From NCBI GenBank assembly GCA_964017125.1, contig OZ024902.1, forward strand, positions 101,028,796-101,092,795: a stretch of DNA of 64,000 nt, given 5' to 3'. The first letter of the stretch is position 1, and every line of letters begins with the position of its first letter. This DNA comes from Flabesymbios commensalis. Lineage: Eukaryota; Annelida; Polychaeta; Terebellida; Flabelligeridae. The notes beneath the pieces were generated by a model. That model saw only the letters and a program-made list of their open reading frames with translations. It was not told where the DNA came from and made no database searches. Both the position numbers and the translations under genes were made by a program. Of the stretch, positions 13,501 through 22,167 are shown in pieces.

Positions 13501-16500
13501 GTCACCTCCGCGGTCGTGCCTGTTCTACCGTAGGCATCAATGGGTACGAGGAGCGCAATTGCCTTATCCGCACTAAACCGCGTTCTTGAACCACTTGATG
13601 AGACAGGCATTAAGCGTCAATCACGACTAAAATCATGTTAACCTCATTACTACACCCACGTCACCAGAGCCGTTATTTAAAGTGAATAGGGCTTTAAAAT
13701 CAACAACGGAATTATGGCCAGAAATCTAACAAATCGTCAGGTTGGTAGGCCTAATAGGGATATATCTTTCACTTTAATACCACGGTGACGATATTTGAGG
13801 AATTTTTAGTATGTAAAAAATGAATGAAATGATTTTGCGCTTAAAGGGCTGAAAACAACAATCGATATTATTGGATTATTTACAATTGTTGCAGTTACAG
13901 ACTAATATGACTCTGGAAAGCAAAGCAATTTCACAAACTTTATCACCGATCTTGAGTGATCATGTGAGGATGTTATGGCTAATACCTCAAAACACATCAG
14001 AAACCGGCACCCCCAGTAACTGTCTTGCACCAGTCTCTGCAGACTTAGCAGTTAAGCGGCCTCTACCATTATTATGGCAGAACAGCACAGTGAACATGGA
14101 CCCACCCATTCAAGAACCGCTACACATACTACCTGATCAGTTACATGAAGATACAGAAGGAAGTAGGCCTACTCGACAAGGCCCAAAAGAAAGTTCTACG
14201 CGGAATGATAGACCTTCTACCCCTACAGTTGGAAATAGCATTGACGAGTCTAAGCAAATTGATGTGCAACAGGTGAAATCATTTAAAATATTTACACAAC
14301 ACGAGTAGGGCTGTAATTTTATAAGTAAACGGACGTCATAATACCTTACGTCATAATACCTGTAAAGCAACATTCAGGTGATAATGTTCAGCTGAGTATC
14401 AAATTAAAGCAGATCAGTCGTTTCGCTTTGAACTGATTCATATTATTTCCTTCTAGTGGACCCCACTCCTTAGAACGTTGATCATGCTGAGCATGTTGTT
14501 GGTCATACAACCTATGGGGCGGGGGCCCTGGTGAAGTGGTTAAAGCTGCCTGCTTAGAAAGTTGGAGATTGTGGGTTCGTCCGCCGCTCTGGCATTCAGG
14601 TTTCAAAGGTTTTTATTCCCCGGCCAAACGTAAAGATTCAGTATTATGGGGAACCTGTGTGAGTGTGACCGAGAGCTCAGAGGTACATGTAGGGTACTCG
14701 GCCGCAGACAGTCAGTGCTCGAATTTCGAATCCTGTGACTGGAGGGCGGTGTCATCTCATTCATCTCACCATCCTCGGGAGGTTCTCCCAGTTTAGCCTA
14801 CATATATGTGCACAAACTCATTCATTCATTCCTACAACCTATGCTCATCAAATTGTGACTATTCACCTACTTTACAAACGATGGCATGAGGACTCGCTAT
14901 CGCGCAGGGCATTCACATATTGCAACTGAACCGTGAAAATGGCTCTTATACATAAATTATCACTCGAAAAATGCAATACCTGTAACAATATTTGCATTGA
15001 TCCTGCAGTTCACCTTGAATTAAATATCTTGAAAGTCGATACACGCCGTTTTGTCCCTGAGTTGAGCGTCAGCGCGCCCACGTGAATTTTGTATAGACCG
15101 CGGCTCTGTGGACTGCCAATTAGCTCAGCGTTAACATCTGAATGCTGCTTTCTTAGCCCAGCGTTGACATCTGAATGCTGCTTTTTCAGGAATATGTTTG
15201 ACCAGTATGCAAATAATTAAGCCTCCTATGTTATCTCAATCATAGTCATGCATTTATTATCATTTGTAAATTAACACAGCTTCTTAGCAAATAACTCTAT
15301 TTGTTATTTTTTACAGGAAGTTAAAGCAGGCTTAGAGTACCTTCACAACCAGCATCAGGATTTGCTCTCTGCTTGGAAAAAGGCGTTGGCACTTCGTGGG
15401 AATACCAAACTTAGACATCACAGTTCCCATCACAAACTAAAGCGAACAGTGCACGAAGAGCAGCTTTGCAATTCAACTACCCACTCCAAACATGATAAGT
15501 CACAATATAAGAAAACTCCATCTCTTTTGGAGATAATGAGTTCTCCTTCTTCTCCTACCCAGATTCCATATTACCAGGGATATTCACCCATATCAAGCAG
15601 TAGCACAAACTGCCGGAGACGGTTATGGGACGATAACGATATTCTGATGGTAGTCGATATGGACATCAGTCCGCTGTCACCACAACTTAAGAGATCACAT
15701 TCAGATCCTGATCTTTACAAGTATGTTTTAACCTTAACCCTTAAATGTCTAAAATATTTTAATATAAACCATGGAGACCAAAGTAGTTTTTTTCAATTTG
15801 AAACCACAATAAATGCCTTATACCCTAGGCCACATTCATTTTGGTAATTTTGCAGCGCATGCTTTTCGTCGATTATGAACCAATTTCCTTGAAAATTATC
15901 AAGTCATATACTAACGTCAGTAAAAATTTCGTAAAATTATATTTAATATTGAAAAAGTTAGACTATTTGACATGTAATAAAATTCCAGAATTAGTTTAAA
16001 TGGTTTAAAGAGGGACGTCGTAATTTTAATTTACTACGTGTCAAATGGTCTAACTTTTGAAATACTGAATATAATTTTCAGGGATATTAGGATTCTTACT
16101 GTATTCCACACGGCCGCCGCCGCCGCCTCCGCTGCAGTTATTTGTTTTCAAGATAGCTACCAATCTATCAACTTCTGCTTCCTCATACTTCACATAGCCA
16201 TCACATACCACTGGGGAATTGTTTTGGTGACATTTTGATCCCCATATCATCAACCCTTTAATTATTATGGCCACTAACGAAGAAATGCTCGTTAGCGCGT
16301 TTCAGCAAAAAGTTGCCATCAGATCATCTTTTAATTTGGCAAATATGTTCAGCTATGCAGCCAATGACCTGATTAACTACTGGGATCACAAACAATCATT
16401 ATTTCAAAATGGCCGTTTAGCGGCCATTTTGAATTTTGTAATATTTACCTAACTCAAGAAATGCAAAATGACTGGACCATGAATATAAAACAAAATGTAA

Positions 16501-19500
16501 TGTCTCACACAAGGATAACCCATGACAAATTTCACACTAAAAAATCCAAAATGGCTGCCAGTCGGCCATTTTTTTTTTCACTATCTCGGAAATCTTGCAT
16601 GATAGCTGATCTATGAATTTCTGCTTCCTCATACTTCACATAGCCATCATATACCACAATATAAAATAGTGGTCGAGTGATCTTTACAAGTATGTTTTAA
16701 CCTTAACCCTTAAATGTCTAAAATATTTTAATATAAACCATGGAGACCAAAGTAGTTTTTTTCAATTTGAAACCACAATAAATGCCTTATACCCTAGGCC
16801 ACATTCATTTTGGTAATTTTGCAGCGCATGCTTTTCGTCGATTATGAACCAATTTCCTTGAAAATTATCAAGTCATATACTAACGTCAGTAAAAATTTCG
16901 TAAAATTATATTTAATATTGAAAAAGTTAGACTATTTGACATGTAATAAAATTCCAGAATTAGTTTAAATGGTTTAAAGAGGGACGTCGTAATTTTAATT
17001 TACTACGTGTCAAATGGTCTAACTTTTGAAATACTGAATATAATTTTCAGGGATATTAGGATTCTTACTGTATTCCACACGGCCGCCGCCGCCGCCTCCG
17101 CTGCAGTTATTTGTTTTCAAGATAGCTACCAATCTATCAACTTCTGCTTCCTCATACTTCACATAGCCATCACATACCACTGGGGAATTGTTTTGGTGAC
17201 ATTTTGATCCCCATATCATCAACCCTTTAATTATTATGGCCACTAACGAAGAAATGCTCGTTAGCGCGTTTCAGCAAAAAGTTGCCATCAGATCATCTTT
17301 TAATTTGGCAAATATGTTCAGCTATGCAGCCAATGACCTGATTAACTACTGGGATCACAAACAATCATTATTTCAAAATGGCCGTTTAGCGGCCATTTTG
17401 AATTTTGTAATATTTACCTAACTCAAGAAATGCAAAATGACTGGACCATGAATATAAAACAAAATGTAATGTCTCACACAAGGATAACCCATGACAAATT
17501 TCACACTAAAAAATCCAAAATGGCTGCCAGTCGGCCATTTTTTTTTTCACTATCTCGGAAATCTTGCATGATAGCTGATCTATGAATTTCTGCTTCCTCA
17601 TACTTCACATAGCCATCATATACCACAATATAAAATAGTGGTCGAGTGATAACGGAGGGCTGCTTTCGTGTTCGTTTCCGAACAACTCTTTCTTGTTGAC
17701 GGAGAAATCAACGAAAAACATGCGCTACTGGTTAGTTGTGGCCTAAGGTATAGTTAGCTCTTTCTGCTTCATTTGAATACCTATGTTATGGGTCTAAGGC
17801 CATTACACATATTTCAATTCTTACAGTGCGGCGATCGACTTTAGACGTCAGAATCATAAGTCTACAGACGTCAGATTATGACGTCTGAAGTCGATTCCCG
17901 CGCAGTAAGGGTTAAAGTCCCTATACGTCTAGTAGGCAAAAAATTAAATTGTTTAAAAGCGCTAAGGGTTGAAAAGATATTTATAATCTAGCAAAATAAA
18001 TATATATTTATATAATATTTAGCACTAAACCGATTCAAATGAGATTATAATGATGACACTACACACTTATCTGCATTATTATATTTTCAGACATGTTATA
18101 ATAGTTTTCTTAGATAATTGATGTCAGTAATATTTCCCTTTGTCTCTTAGCTCTTTCAGCAGTTACACGAAAGAGAAAGAACATACGGCTGACAGTAACT
18201 CCAAATCAGTTACTTTGGACAAAGTGAACGTTACCAGTGACATCTCTTCGTCTGCAGTGCCTGAACCAGTTAACATTTTTCCTTCTATTCATACGTTAGT
18301 GTTTTGTCTTACTTATTTATACAGCGGGGAAAACAACAACATATCACAGCATGTTTTGCTTATTGGTACAAAACACAAACATTCATATTTTGCTAATTTG
18401 TACAGAGCAGGTTTTGCTCAGAAATAATCCAAAGTGATATTTGGCCAATCTCAAATCTCCTTATAAATTCAACACAAAATCAGCCATTGACATTGACAGC
18501 GTTTTAACGTAACACACTTAGAGAACGTTTACTGTATTATTAATATTTATCATTATTTATTTTAAACATTTCGCGATTTTGATAATATGTACAGGATATT
18601 GAAGAATTTCTTCTCCCCAAAATCTGAGATTTTTTGGCAATATTTGACCTCGTACTTAAGGAAGTGTGAAAGCCATGAAGTTCTTATTTATCATGGTCAT
18701 TTTTCAACCTAGCCTTTCGAATGACATGACCACGGAAGCGATTAACAAATGTAACTGGAAAATACGTTAATACGTAAACAAAATAACAGACAGTAATTAC
18801 AGCTTGATTCAAAGGGGACAAATGGCTGCGTATCATTTTTATGACATGTTTACATATCGGTACCCTGATGACATCGAAATGTTCTGACAAACAGACCTTC
18901 ATTACCAAATATAAATTTCGCCAGCTGAAAATGGCCTAGTTTTAATAGGCACTTGAATTCATACAAGTCTCAGTTTCATGGCGCCCAGGTTTTTATTAGG
19001 TGTCTCGAGAGTTGTTTTTTATAAAATGGCGCTCATTGTGACCGGGTCTGCCGCGAAGTGAGCTAGGCAGCCATGTCATGCCGGATAATGTTTACATGCC
19101 CATTGTTTTCTTCAACTACTTAATGTGATCGGCTATTTATCAATGTTATTATTTTGTCCACATTACACATTTTTGTAGGTCTGATAATCAGAGTGACACA
19201 ACTATCTCAAAGAACAACCGCACCTTGCCCTCAAGCAGTGAAACAAAAACTCAGAACTCCAATCAGTCACCTTCAAATCTTCCAAAGCCACAACTTGGGA
19301 ATTCAGAAAACACGATGAAAATCGAACAGGTACGCCTATTTATACTTATGGTCAAAATAAACAATATCTTAAAGCGGCAGTCAAACAACAAACAAGGAAG
19401 AGCGCCACTCGACGAATAAGTATGCATTCTCTGTCTGTGATTAGGCCTACTTGCTGCTATCTACGCCGTGCACTGTTGGATATCTTGATAGCTGTGTAAT

Positions 19501-20952
19501 TACGCCTTATAATGATAATGTATGTAAGTGATTATTTAAAATGTCTTCTATATTTACAATAATGGCTCAAACAATAAAGCGATCATAATATATTTTGTTC
19601 TTTAGAACCATACACGTATGGCACTCAACCTGAACAGGATGCAGTTCCATCCAGTTGCGGCATATTCCACTGCACAACAGCACAACCATCAACCATCGCC
19701 AGCAATGTCAGGAGTTATACATGGGCATGTCCTACACACACATGTGTCTCCAGTTAGGATGGATACCAGTACTACCAACAAAACTATAGCAATGACCTAC
19801 GGCAAACCATTTTGTCAACAGAATTCACCTAAGATTAACCAACATGTTCAGGAGAGGCCTCATGTTGCTTGGAATTCTTTGGATAAGGTTCTAAATCCGC
19901 AAATTCCTCGACCATTGAATCATCCTTTGCCTGTACCCCACTATCCACCTCCGCCAATAATGCATACAGTACAATATACCGAGGTGAGAGAAAAGCAAAG
20001 ACATCATCATATTGACAGAATTGAGCAAAATCAGACAATGCCAATATTTCATACTCAAAACCACCTCATCAAACCATCAGTTTTTCACGGACCAACGTAT
20101 GCACAGGTAGCTCACGGGACTAAAACTAGTCCTCTTCAGTGTATATCCCCAGCGTCTATGAACATTATTCGTCACTCTACCAGACCAGCTGGACATCTGC
20201 CTGTACAGACTACTGGTACTCCACGGTATCCTATGCCACCAGGTCAACATCTACAACGGTCACTTACACGACCCTCAGTAGCTCCACCAATACCCAACAC
20301 AAACGCAGCATTCCCAAACTACCCGCCTCCACCTCTCGTTGATTTGCACGCCCACCAAATTTCTATATCCAATCAGAACAAATCTTGGATTCATACACGC
20401 ATGGCACCCGTAATACGCAAGGATTCCCCACCAACATCTGCTGCCAAGTTGTACACTGTAGAGGGCGGTGCGACCAGTCATCACCCTGCACAAGTTCATA
20501 ATAATCACACTTTCTCGAACATTGTAAGTGGATTCTCAGCAAGTCCAAATGGCAGTCCAAATAAACAAGCACACTTGCCAACAGGGGAAACTATCACCAG
20601 CGTAGCTGCCGGCAGCAACTCGCAAAGTGCTGCTGCTTTAGCGGCAAGTCTTTCATCCTTGTCATGGTCTCAATTCAACGACTACTCACAGAACCCAGCT
20701 TCATATCAGGGGATGATAGGACGTGCAAGCAGTGAGCGTAAAAATACAAAAGCAAGGGAGAATGTGAAATCTCGTGTTCCAGAACCACAAGAACATTCTA
20801 CAGGTAACACATCAGATAAGCAGATGAAAAGACTGGATGTAAGTCAGTTGATACAAGAGATATTGTCTGCCTCACAACAACAACTGGACACATTACATCC
20901 TATCCCTACAGTAAGTCACCAGAGTATGAAATCAGAACCAAATTTAAGATAA
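1235..20952 (+). CDS. Unrecognised multi-exon host gene (5' partial), low-complexity regulatory-type protein
   Basis: Seven exons (1235-1530, 8194-8584, 13895-14272, 15317-15720, 18151-18294, 19179-19329, 19606-20952) join in phase across GT/AG borders and give about 1036 residues ending at TAA 20950-20952. The first exon has no in-frame ATG, so the start lies upstream of the window. I do not recognise the family. No transmembrane segment, signal peptide or catalytic motif is visible. Exons 3 and 4 are rich in Ser/Pro, and the last exon (448 codons) is rich in His, Pro, Gln and Ser, typical of a disordered regulatory or RNA/chromatin-associated protein. A possible helix lies at the start of exon 4 (GLEYLHNQHQDLLSAWKKAL), and exon 4 ends with a KRSHSDPDL motif resembling a basophilic phosphosite. 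Introns contain MITEs, a SINE and a tandem duplication. It is convergent with CBR4. The splice model is inferred without transcripts. Confidence 0.75.
1915..2010. repeat. CCCAGCAAACACG-type repeat fragment
   Basis: The stretch starts CCCAGCAAACACGAAACG and contains a GTTGGTTTAATGTTGG-like inner part around a cGGCGTCGCAAACGCTGG hairpin. Related words recur at about 6283-6350, 21928-22010, 36822-36944, 45085-45120 and 50286-50372. It looks like a short palindromic non-autonomous DNA transposon. Confidence 0.5.
2181..2530. repeat. Second, direct copy of the TATGGTCTCACCACCC repeat
   Basis: The stretch repeats the words of 369-740 in the same order: ATGGTCTCACCACCC, TAAATAAGCCGAAATC, AATGATGGAATCATCA, CCAACCTCTGGTGAATT and GGATATTTAATAAG. 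The copies are clearly diverged. A further ATGGTCTCGCCATCC end lies at 2523. Confidence 0.6.
2836..4770. repeat. Cluster of GGTGATGGGACGGAA motifs at ~180-bp spacing
   Basis: The motif GGTGATGGGACGGAA or a near match occurs forward at 2839, 3019, 3205, 3222 and 4588, and reversed (TCCCATCACC type) at about 4403, 4424 and 4756. Neighbouring sites or pairs are spaced about 168-186 bp apart. The sequence between them is AT-rich and non-coding. Repeats in both orientations suggest subterminal transposase-binding sites of a large non-autonomous DNA transposon, but I found no convincing terminal repeats. Confidence 0.5.
5112..5475. mobile_element. MITE half with a second MITE inserted
   Basis: The right end (ATTTCAATGGGACTGG, then GGTGAGACCATAT) matches the right end of the element at 368-871. 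Between the shared words ATCGGCCCG and ATTTCAATGGG lies about 200 bp of extra sequence (about 5232-5430). It begins CAGTAGTGCTAATTG and ends GAGGTTCTACTG next to TA, like a pogo/Tc1-type MITE inserted at TA. Confidence 0.5.
5476..8193. other. Intron of the + gene, no gene seen
   Basis: I see no exon-like open frame here. The stretch holds two diverged copies of a 'gccagat...cggccattttgaattt' repeat near 5480-5660, a fragment of the CCCAGCAAACACG repeat at 6283-6350, and a run of about 17 G at 7150. A fragment resembling the 'cacaacttcaagt' hairpin MITE of 25.6 kb lies near 7570-7640. Confidence 0.5.
8194..8584 (+). CDS. Unrecognised + gene, exon 2
   Basis: The acceptor is CTGTTTTTCCAG and the donor is GTAAGT at 8585. 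The exon enters in phase 2, completing a Lys codon with exon 1, and leaves in phase 0. It encodes IFNGISPFGVIPNQGDVDL and onward through a helix-prone stretch with ASNLLEHHTSRYRLYQEALR. No known domain is recognised. Confidence 0.8.
8814..9286. repeat. Three tandem copies of a ~160-bp unit
   Basis: Each unit runs from a 'aaatggctgcggcagccat' hairpin through 'ggattcatcccaaaa', 'aatttgaatgcaatccaa' and 'acggttcataagtt' to 'cccacaagct' and GGCGGCCAT. The GCGGCCAT words fall near 8965, 9126 and 9278. The third unit is slightly shortened. Confidence 0.75.
9785..10177 (+). mobile_element. MITE, ~393 bp, GGGCTATTTTGCCAC ends
   Basis: The left end is GGGCTATTTTGCCACCCC and the right end is GTGGCAAAAGAGCCCC. 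The interior from 9800 to 10122 is an inverted copy of window positions 1-345. It is non-coding and AT-rich. The right end is followed by ACATGTCAAATGGTCTA, a word from another foldback family. Confidence 0.65.
10346..13130. mobile_element. 2.8-kb TIR DNA transposon carrying a decayed gene
   Basis: The left end GTCCAGTTGCTGCTC and the right end, ending GGCAACTGGAC, are inverted repeats that continue inward for about 180 bp. Shared inner words include ACCTAGAAATT, GTTGCCCA and GGCAACTTTGGGCAACTTTT. Both ends abut TATA (10342-10345 and 13131-13134), a likely TA or TATA target duplication. Inside, 11300-12260 is a decayed protein-coding segment. The left interior also holds tandem-like repeats with CAATCGATATATTAA and TGACCTTGACCTA words. 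I cannot assign the superfamily. Confidence 0.75.
11300..12260 (+). pseudogene. Decayed gene of a DTD-type uncharacterised family, inside the TIR element
   Basis: Scattered frames keep recognisable blocks in order: SLVDEFGYLLKGDTSVLMKR and VWRTSGTVADIADSCKA (11350-11520), SAKDNERQRRAGEGALIYQL (about 11590-11650), KRQLNQLLCSFSHG and GRENFLVHQNEAEIILVSYM (about 11700-11810), then CDTVSFSCGNLGKVPAVKI (about 11940-12000). From memory, these blocks match a widespread uncharacterised family in invertebrates and fish, whose intact members carry a DDTDVFVLL core and sometimes a Cys-rich tail. Here the core is missing and stops and shifts break the frame several times. It is not an exon of the surrounding host gene. 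No biochemical function is assigned. Confidence 0.6.
13895..14272 (+). CDS. Unrecognised + gene, exon 3
   Basis: The acceptor is ACAATTGTTGCAG and the donor is GTGAAA at 14273. Both borders are phase 0 and the length is 378 bp (126 codons), so the exon could be skipped without a frame change. It encodes a Thr/Ser/Pro-rich segment beginning LQTNMTLESKAISQTL and ending ESKQIDVQQ. No domain is recognised. Confidence 0.7.
14517..14832 (+). mobile_element. tRNA-derived SINE, 316 bp, with target-site duplication
   Basis: The head resembles a tRNA gene, with an A-box-like GGTGAAGTGGTTAAAGC and a B-box-like GGGTTCGTCCGCC. A body follows that includes 'accgagagctcagaggta' and 'gggaggttctcccagttt', and the tail is CATTCATTCATTC. 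Perfect 11-bp repeats TACAACCTATG flank it (14506-14516 and 14833-14843). A second member lies inverted at 42798-43112 with its own target duplication. It sits in intron 3 of the + gene. Confidence 0.9.
15317..15720 (+). CDS. Unrecognised + gene, exon 4
   Basis: The acceptor is TTATTTTTTACAG and the donor is GTATGT at 15721. The exon enters in phase 0 and leaves in phase 2. It starts with a helix-prone EVKAGLEYLHNQHQDLLSAW segment, then a basic His-rich part and a Ser-rich part with SSPSSPTQIPYYQGYSPISS, and ends LKRSHSDPDLY. Its last 12 bases and its donor are included in the 969-bp tandem duplication. Confidence 0.8.
15709..17646. repeat. 969-bp tandem duplication, two copies
   Basis: Positions 15709-16677 and 16678-17646 look identical by eye, and all open frames in one are repeated exactly in the other. 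The junctions share the 4-bp word TGAT (15709, 16678, 17647), which fits a microhomology-mediated duplication. The unit contains a foldback around 15960-16075, a GGCCGTTTAGCGGCC hairpin and two copies of CTTCCTCATACTTCACATAG. It spans the exon 4 donor. An assembly artefact cannot be excluded. Confidence 0.9.
17820..17909. repeat. Short 90-bp hairpin element
   Basis: CTTACAGTGCGG at the left pairs with CCGCGCAGTAAG at the right. The arms contain ATCGACTTTAGACGTCA and TGACGTCTGAAGTCGAT. It is non-coding, lies in intron 4 of the + gene, and is probably a small foldback MITE. Confidence 0.6.
18151..18294 (+). CDS. Unrecognised + gene, exon 5
   Basis: The acceptor is CTTTGTCTCTTAG and the donor is GTTAGT at 18295. 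The exon enters and leaves in phase 2. A second usable acceptor, CTCTTTCAG, ends at 18159 and keeps the same phase, so the protein may have or lack three residues (SFS). The exon encodes a Ser/Lys-rich stretch ending in FPSIH. Confidence 0.65.
19179..19329 (+). CDS. Unrecognised + gene, exon 6
   Basis: The acceptor is ACACATTTTTGTAG and the donor is GTACGC at 19330. The exon enters in phase 2 and leaves in phase 0. It encodes a Ser/Asn/Thr-rich, low-complexity stretch including SSSETKTQNSNQSPSNLP and ends MKIEQ. Confidence 0.75.
19606..20952 (+). CDS. Unrecognised + gene, last exon and stop
   Basis: The acceptor is TTTTGTTCTTTAG. The frame is open for 448 codons to TAA. The product is rich in His, Pro, Gln and Ser, with proline runs such as HPLPVPHYPPPPIMH and YPPPPLVDLHAHQ, an Ala/Ser patch (SQSAAALAASLSSLS) and a C-terminal amphipathic-looking RLDVSQLIQEILSASQQQLD. 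This is typical of an intrinsically disordered regulatory protein. I cannot name it. A variant poly(A) signal ATTAAA lies at 21331, but it is weak evidence. Confidence 0.85.
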   Translation, partial: NHTRMALNLNRMQFHPVAAYSTAQQHNHQPSPAMSGVIHGHVLHTHVSPVRMDTSTTNKTIAMTYGKPFCQQNSPKINQHVQERPHVAWNSLDKVLNPQIPRPLNHPLPVPHYPPPPIMHTVQYTEVREKQRHHHIDRIEQNQTMPIFHTQNHLIKPSVFHGPTYAQVAHGTKTSPLQCISPASMNIIRHSTRPAGHLPVQTTGTPRYPMPPGQHLQRSLTRPSVAPPIPNTNAAFPNYPPPPLVDLHAHQISISNQNKSWIHTRMAPVIRKDSPPTSAAKLYTVEGGATSHHPAQVHNNHTFSNIVSGFSASPNGSPNKQAHLPTGETITSVAAGSNSQSAAALAASLSSLSWSQFNDYSQNPASYQGMIGRASSERKNTKARENVKSRVPEPQEHSTGNTSDKQMKRLDVSQLIQEILSASQQQLDTLHPIPTVSHQSMKSEPNLR

Positions 20953-22131
20953 AATGAAATATGAAAAAAATCAGTAATTAAGTGTAGGAAATATAGGAGT
21001 AAGGACAAATAGACCCCATAAGATAATTACTTTCTTACGAATTTGTCATTAATTTATTTTTACAACACACATCGTTCATTATCTTGCATCGTCATTATTA
21101 TTGTATTACCAATGTTGCCTTCAATTAGTGAGGAATTATATATGTATGTATACATGTACTTAATATAAGACGTTCTTCTGCAAAGAACGGACCACGTTTT
21201 CTTTGAAAATGTACAAATTTCACAGGCCAATCAATTCTTCACAATCTACACCAATGATACTTATTTAAATGTAGGCCTATGTGTTCCAATAAGTCGATTT
21301 TACTACACAATAAGATTTTGTCATTGAATAATTAAACACATATAATTGCATGACTGTCTGATTATAAAAATATTTATAGAAACTTGTTGTGTGTTTTGTT
21401 GTGATTTTATTAAATTTCCTTTGTATCATTTCCTTTGACATTATAAAACAACAAGTTCCTGTGAAACAAAAGTACATGGAAGCTTAACCTTCAAACATCT
21501 ACTGTCACGTCACGACGTTCAAATAGCTACTGTCATGGAAAACTCGTCACGACCTTGAAGCAGCTACCGCCACGCATCACTTTATATGTACGATGTGTTG
21601 ATGTTTAGGGACCCAAAGGGAAATACCTAATCAATTTCAATTTATAAGAAAATGACCCTCGACTGCTTAATCTAGAAAACCACACATTTCTGACCTACAT
21701 ACAAAATGTTTATTTTATCCTGCTCAGTGAATTATTTTGATGGCTAAGAATAATTATAGCACATTATTATCATATGCTATAATATTTATAACCTTTTATA
21801 CATTAGATCTATAAACATATACCATCATACCCTTATTTGACTAGTTAAGCACATTACGTTCAGTTGACCACAGTAAACTGTACGTTACCATCCAACTAAC
21901 ACAACATAATTATTAAGCCTACCGGTATGATGTTTAAATGTTGGTCCACCGTTTGCGACGCTGGCACAACATTTAACCAACATTGGTTCAATATGTCATG
22001 TTTGCAATTGCTGTGAAACGCTCTCTTCGCAAAATAGGGAAGTTAGGTAAATCAGAAACTGACAAGATATTCTTTGTACCTCTTCATCCACGAAATATTA
22101 AATTCAAGGGTCTCGATGTCATTTGTTTGTG
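20953..22131. other. Intergenic space between convergent genes
   Basis: No coding frame is supported. On the + strand, ATTAAA occurs at 21331. On the - strand, AATAAA (TTTATT at 21709-21714) lies about 420 bp beyond the CBR4 stop and is a candidate poly(A) signal. A copy of the CCCAGCAAACACG-type repeat lies at 21928-22010. Confidence 0.5.
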
Positions 22132-22167
22132 TCAGCACATAGATAAACCTCCATCGATGTGAATAAC
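22132..22167 (-). CDS. CBR4: CBR4 exon 5 (last, 36 bp)
   Basis: The reverse-strand acceptor is TTTGTTACAG. The exon encodes VIHIDGGLSMC and TGA, in phase 0 with exon 4. The IDGG sequence is the conserved C-terminal short-chain dehydrogenase motif (VDGG in the human protein). The exon was found by searching for this motif. Confidence 0.9.
   Translation of the reverse strand, partial: VIHIDGGLSMC

Noticed and set aside
19835-20581. Open frames overlapping the last exon of the + gene on other frames
   Set aside because: The exon's own frame is longest, in phase with upstream exons and compositionally protein-like; the others are shadows.
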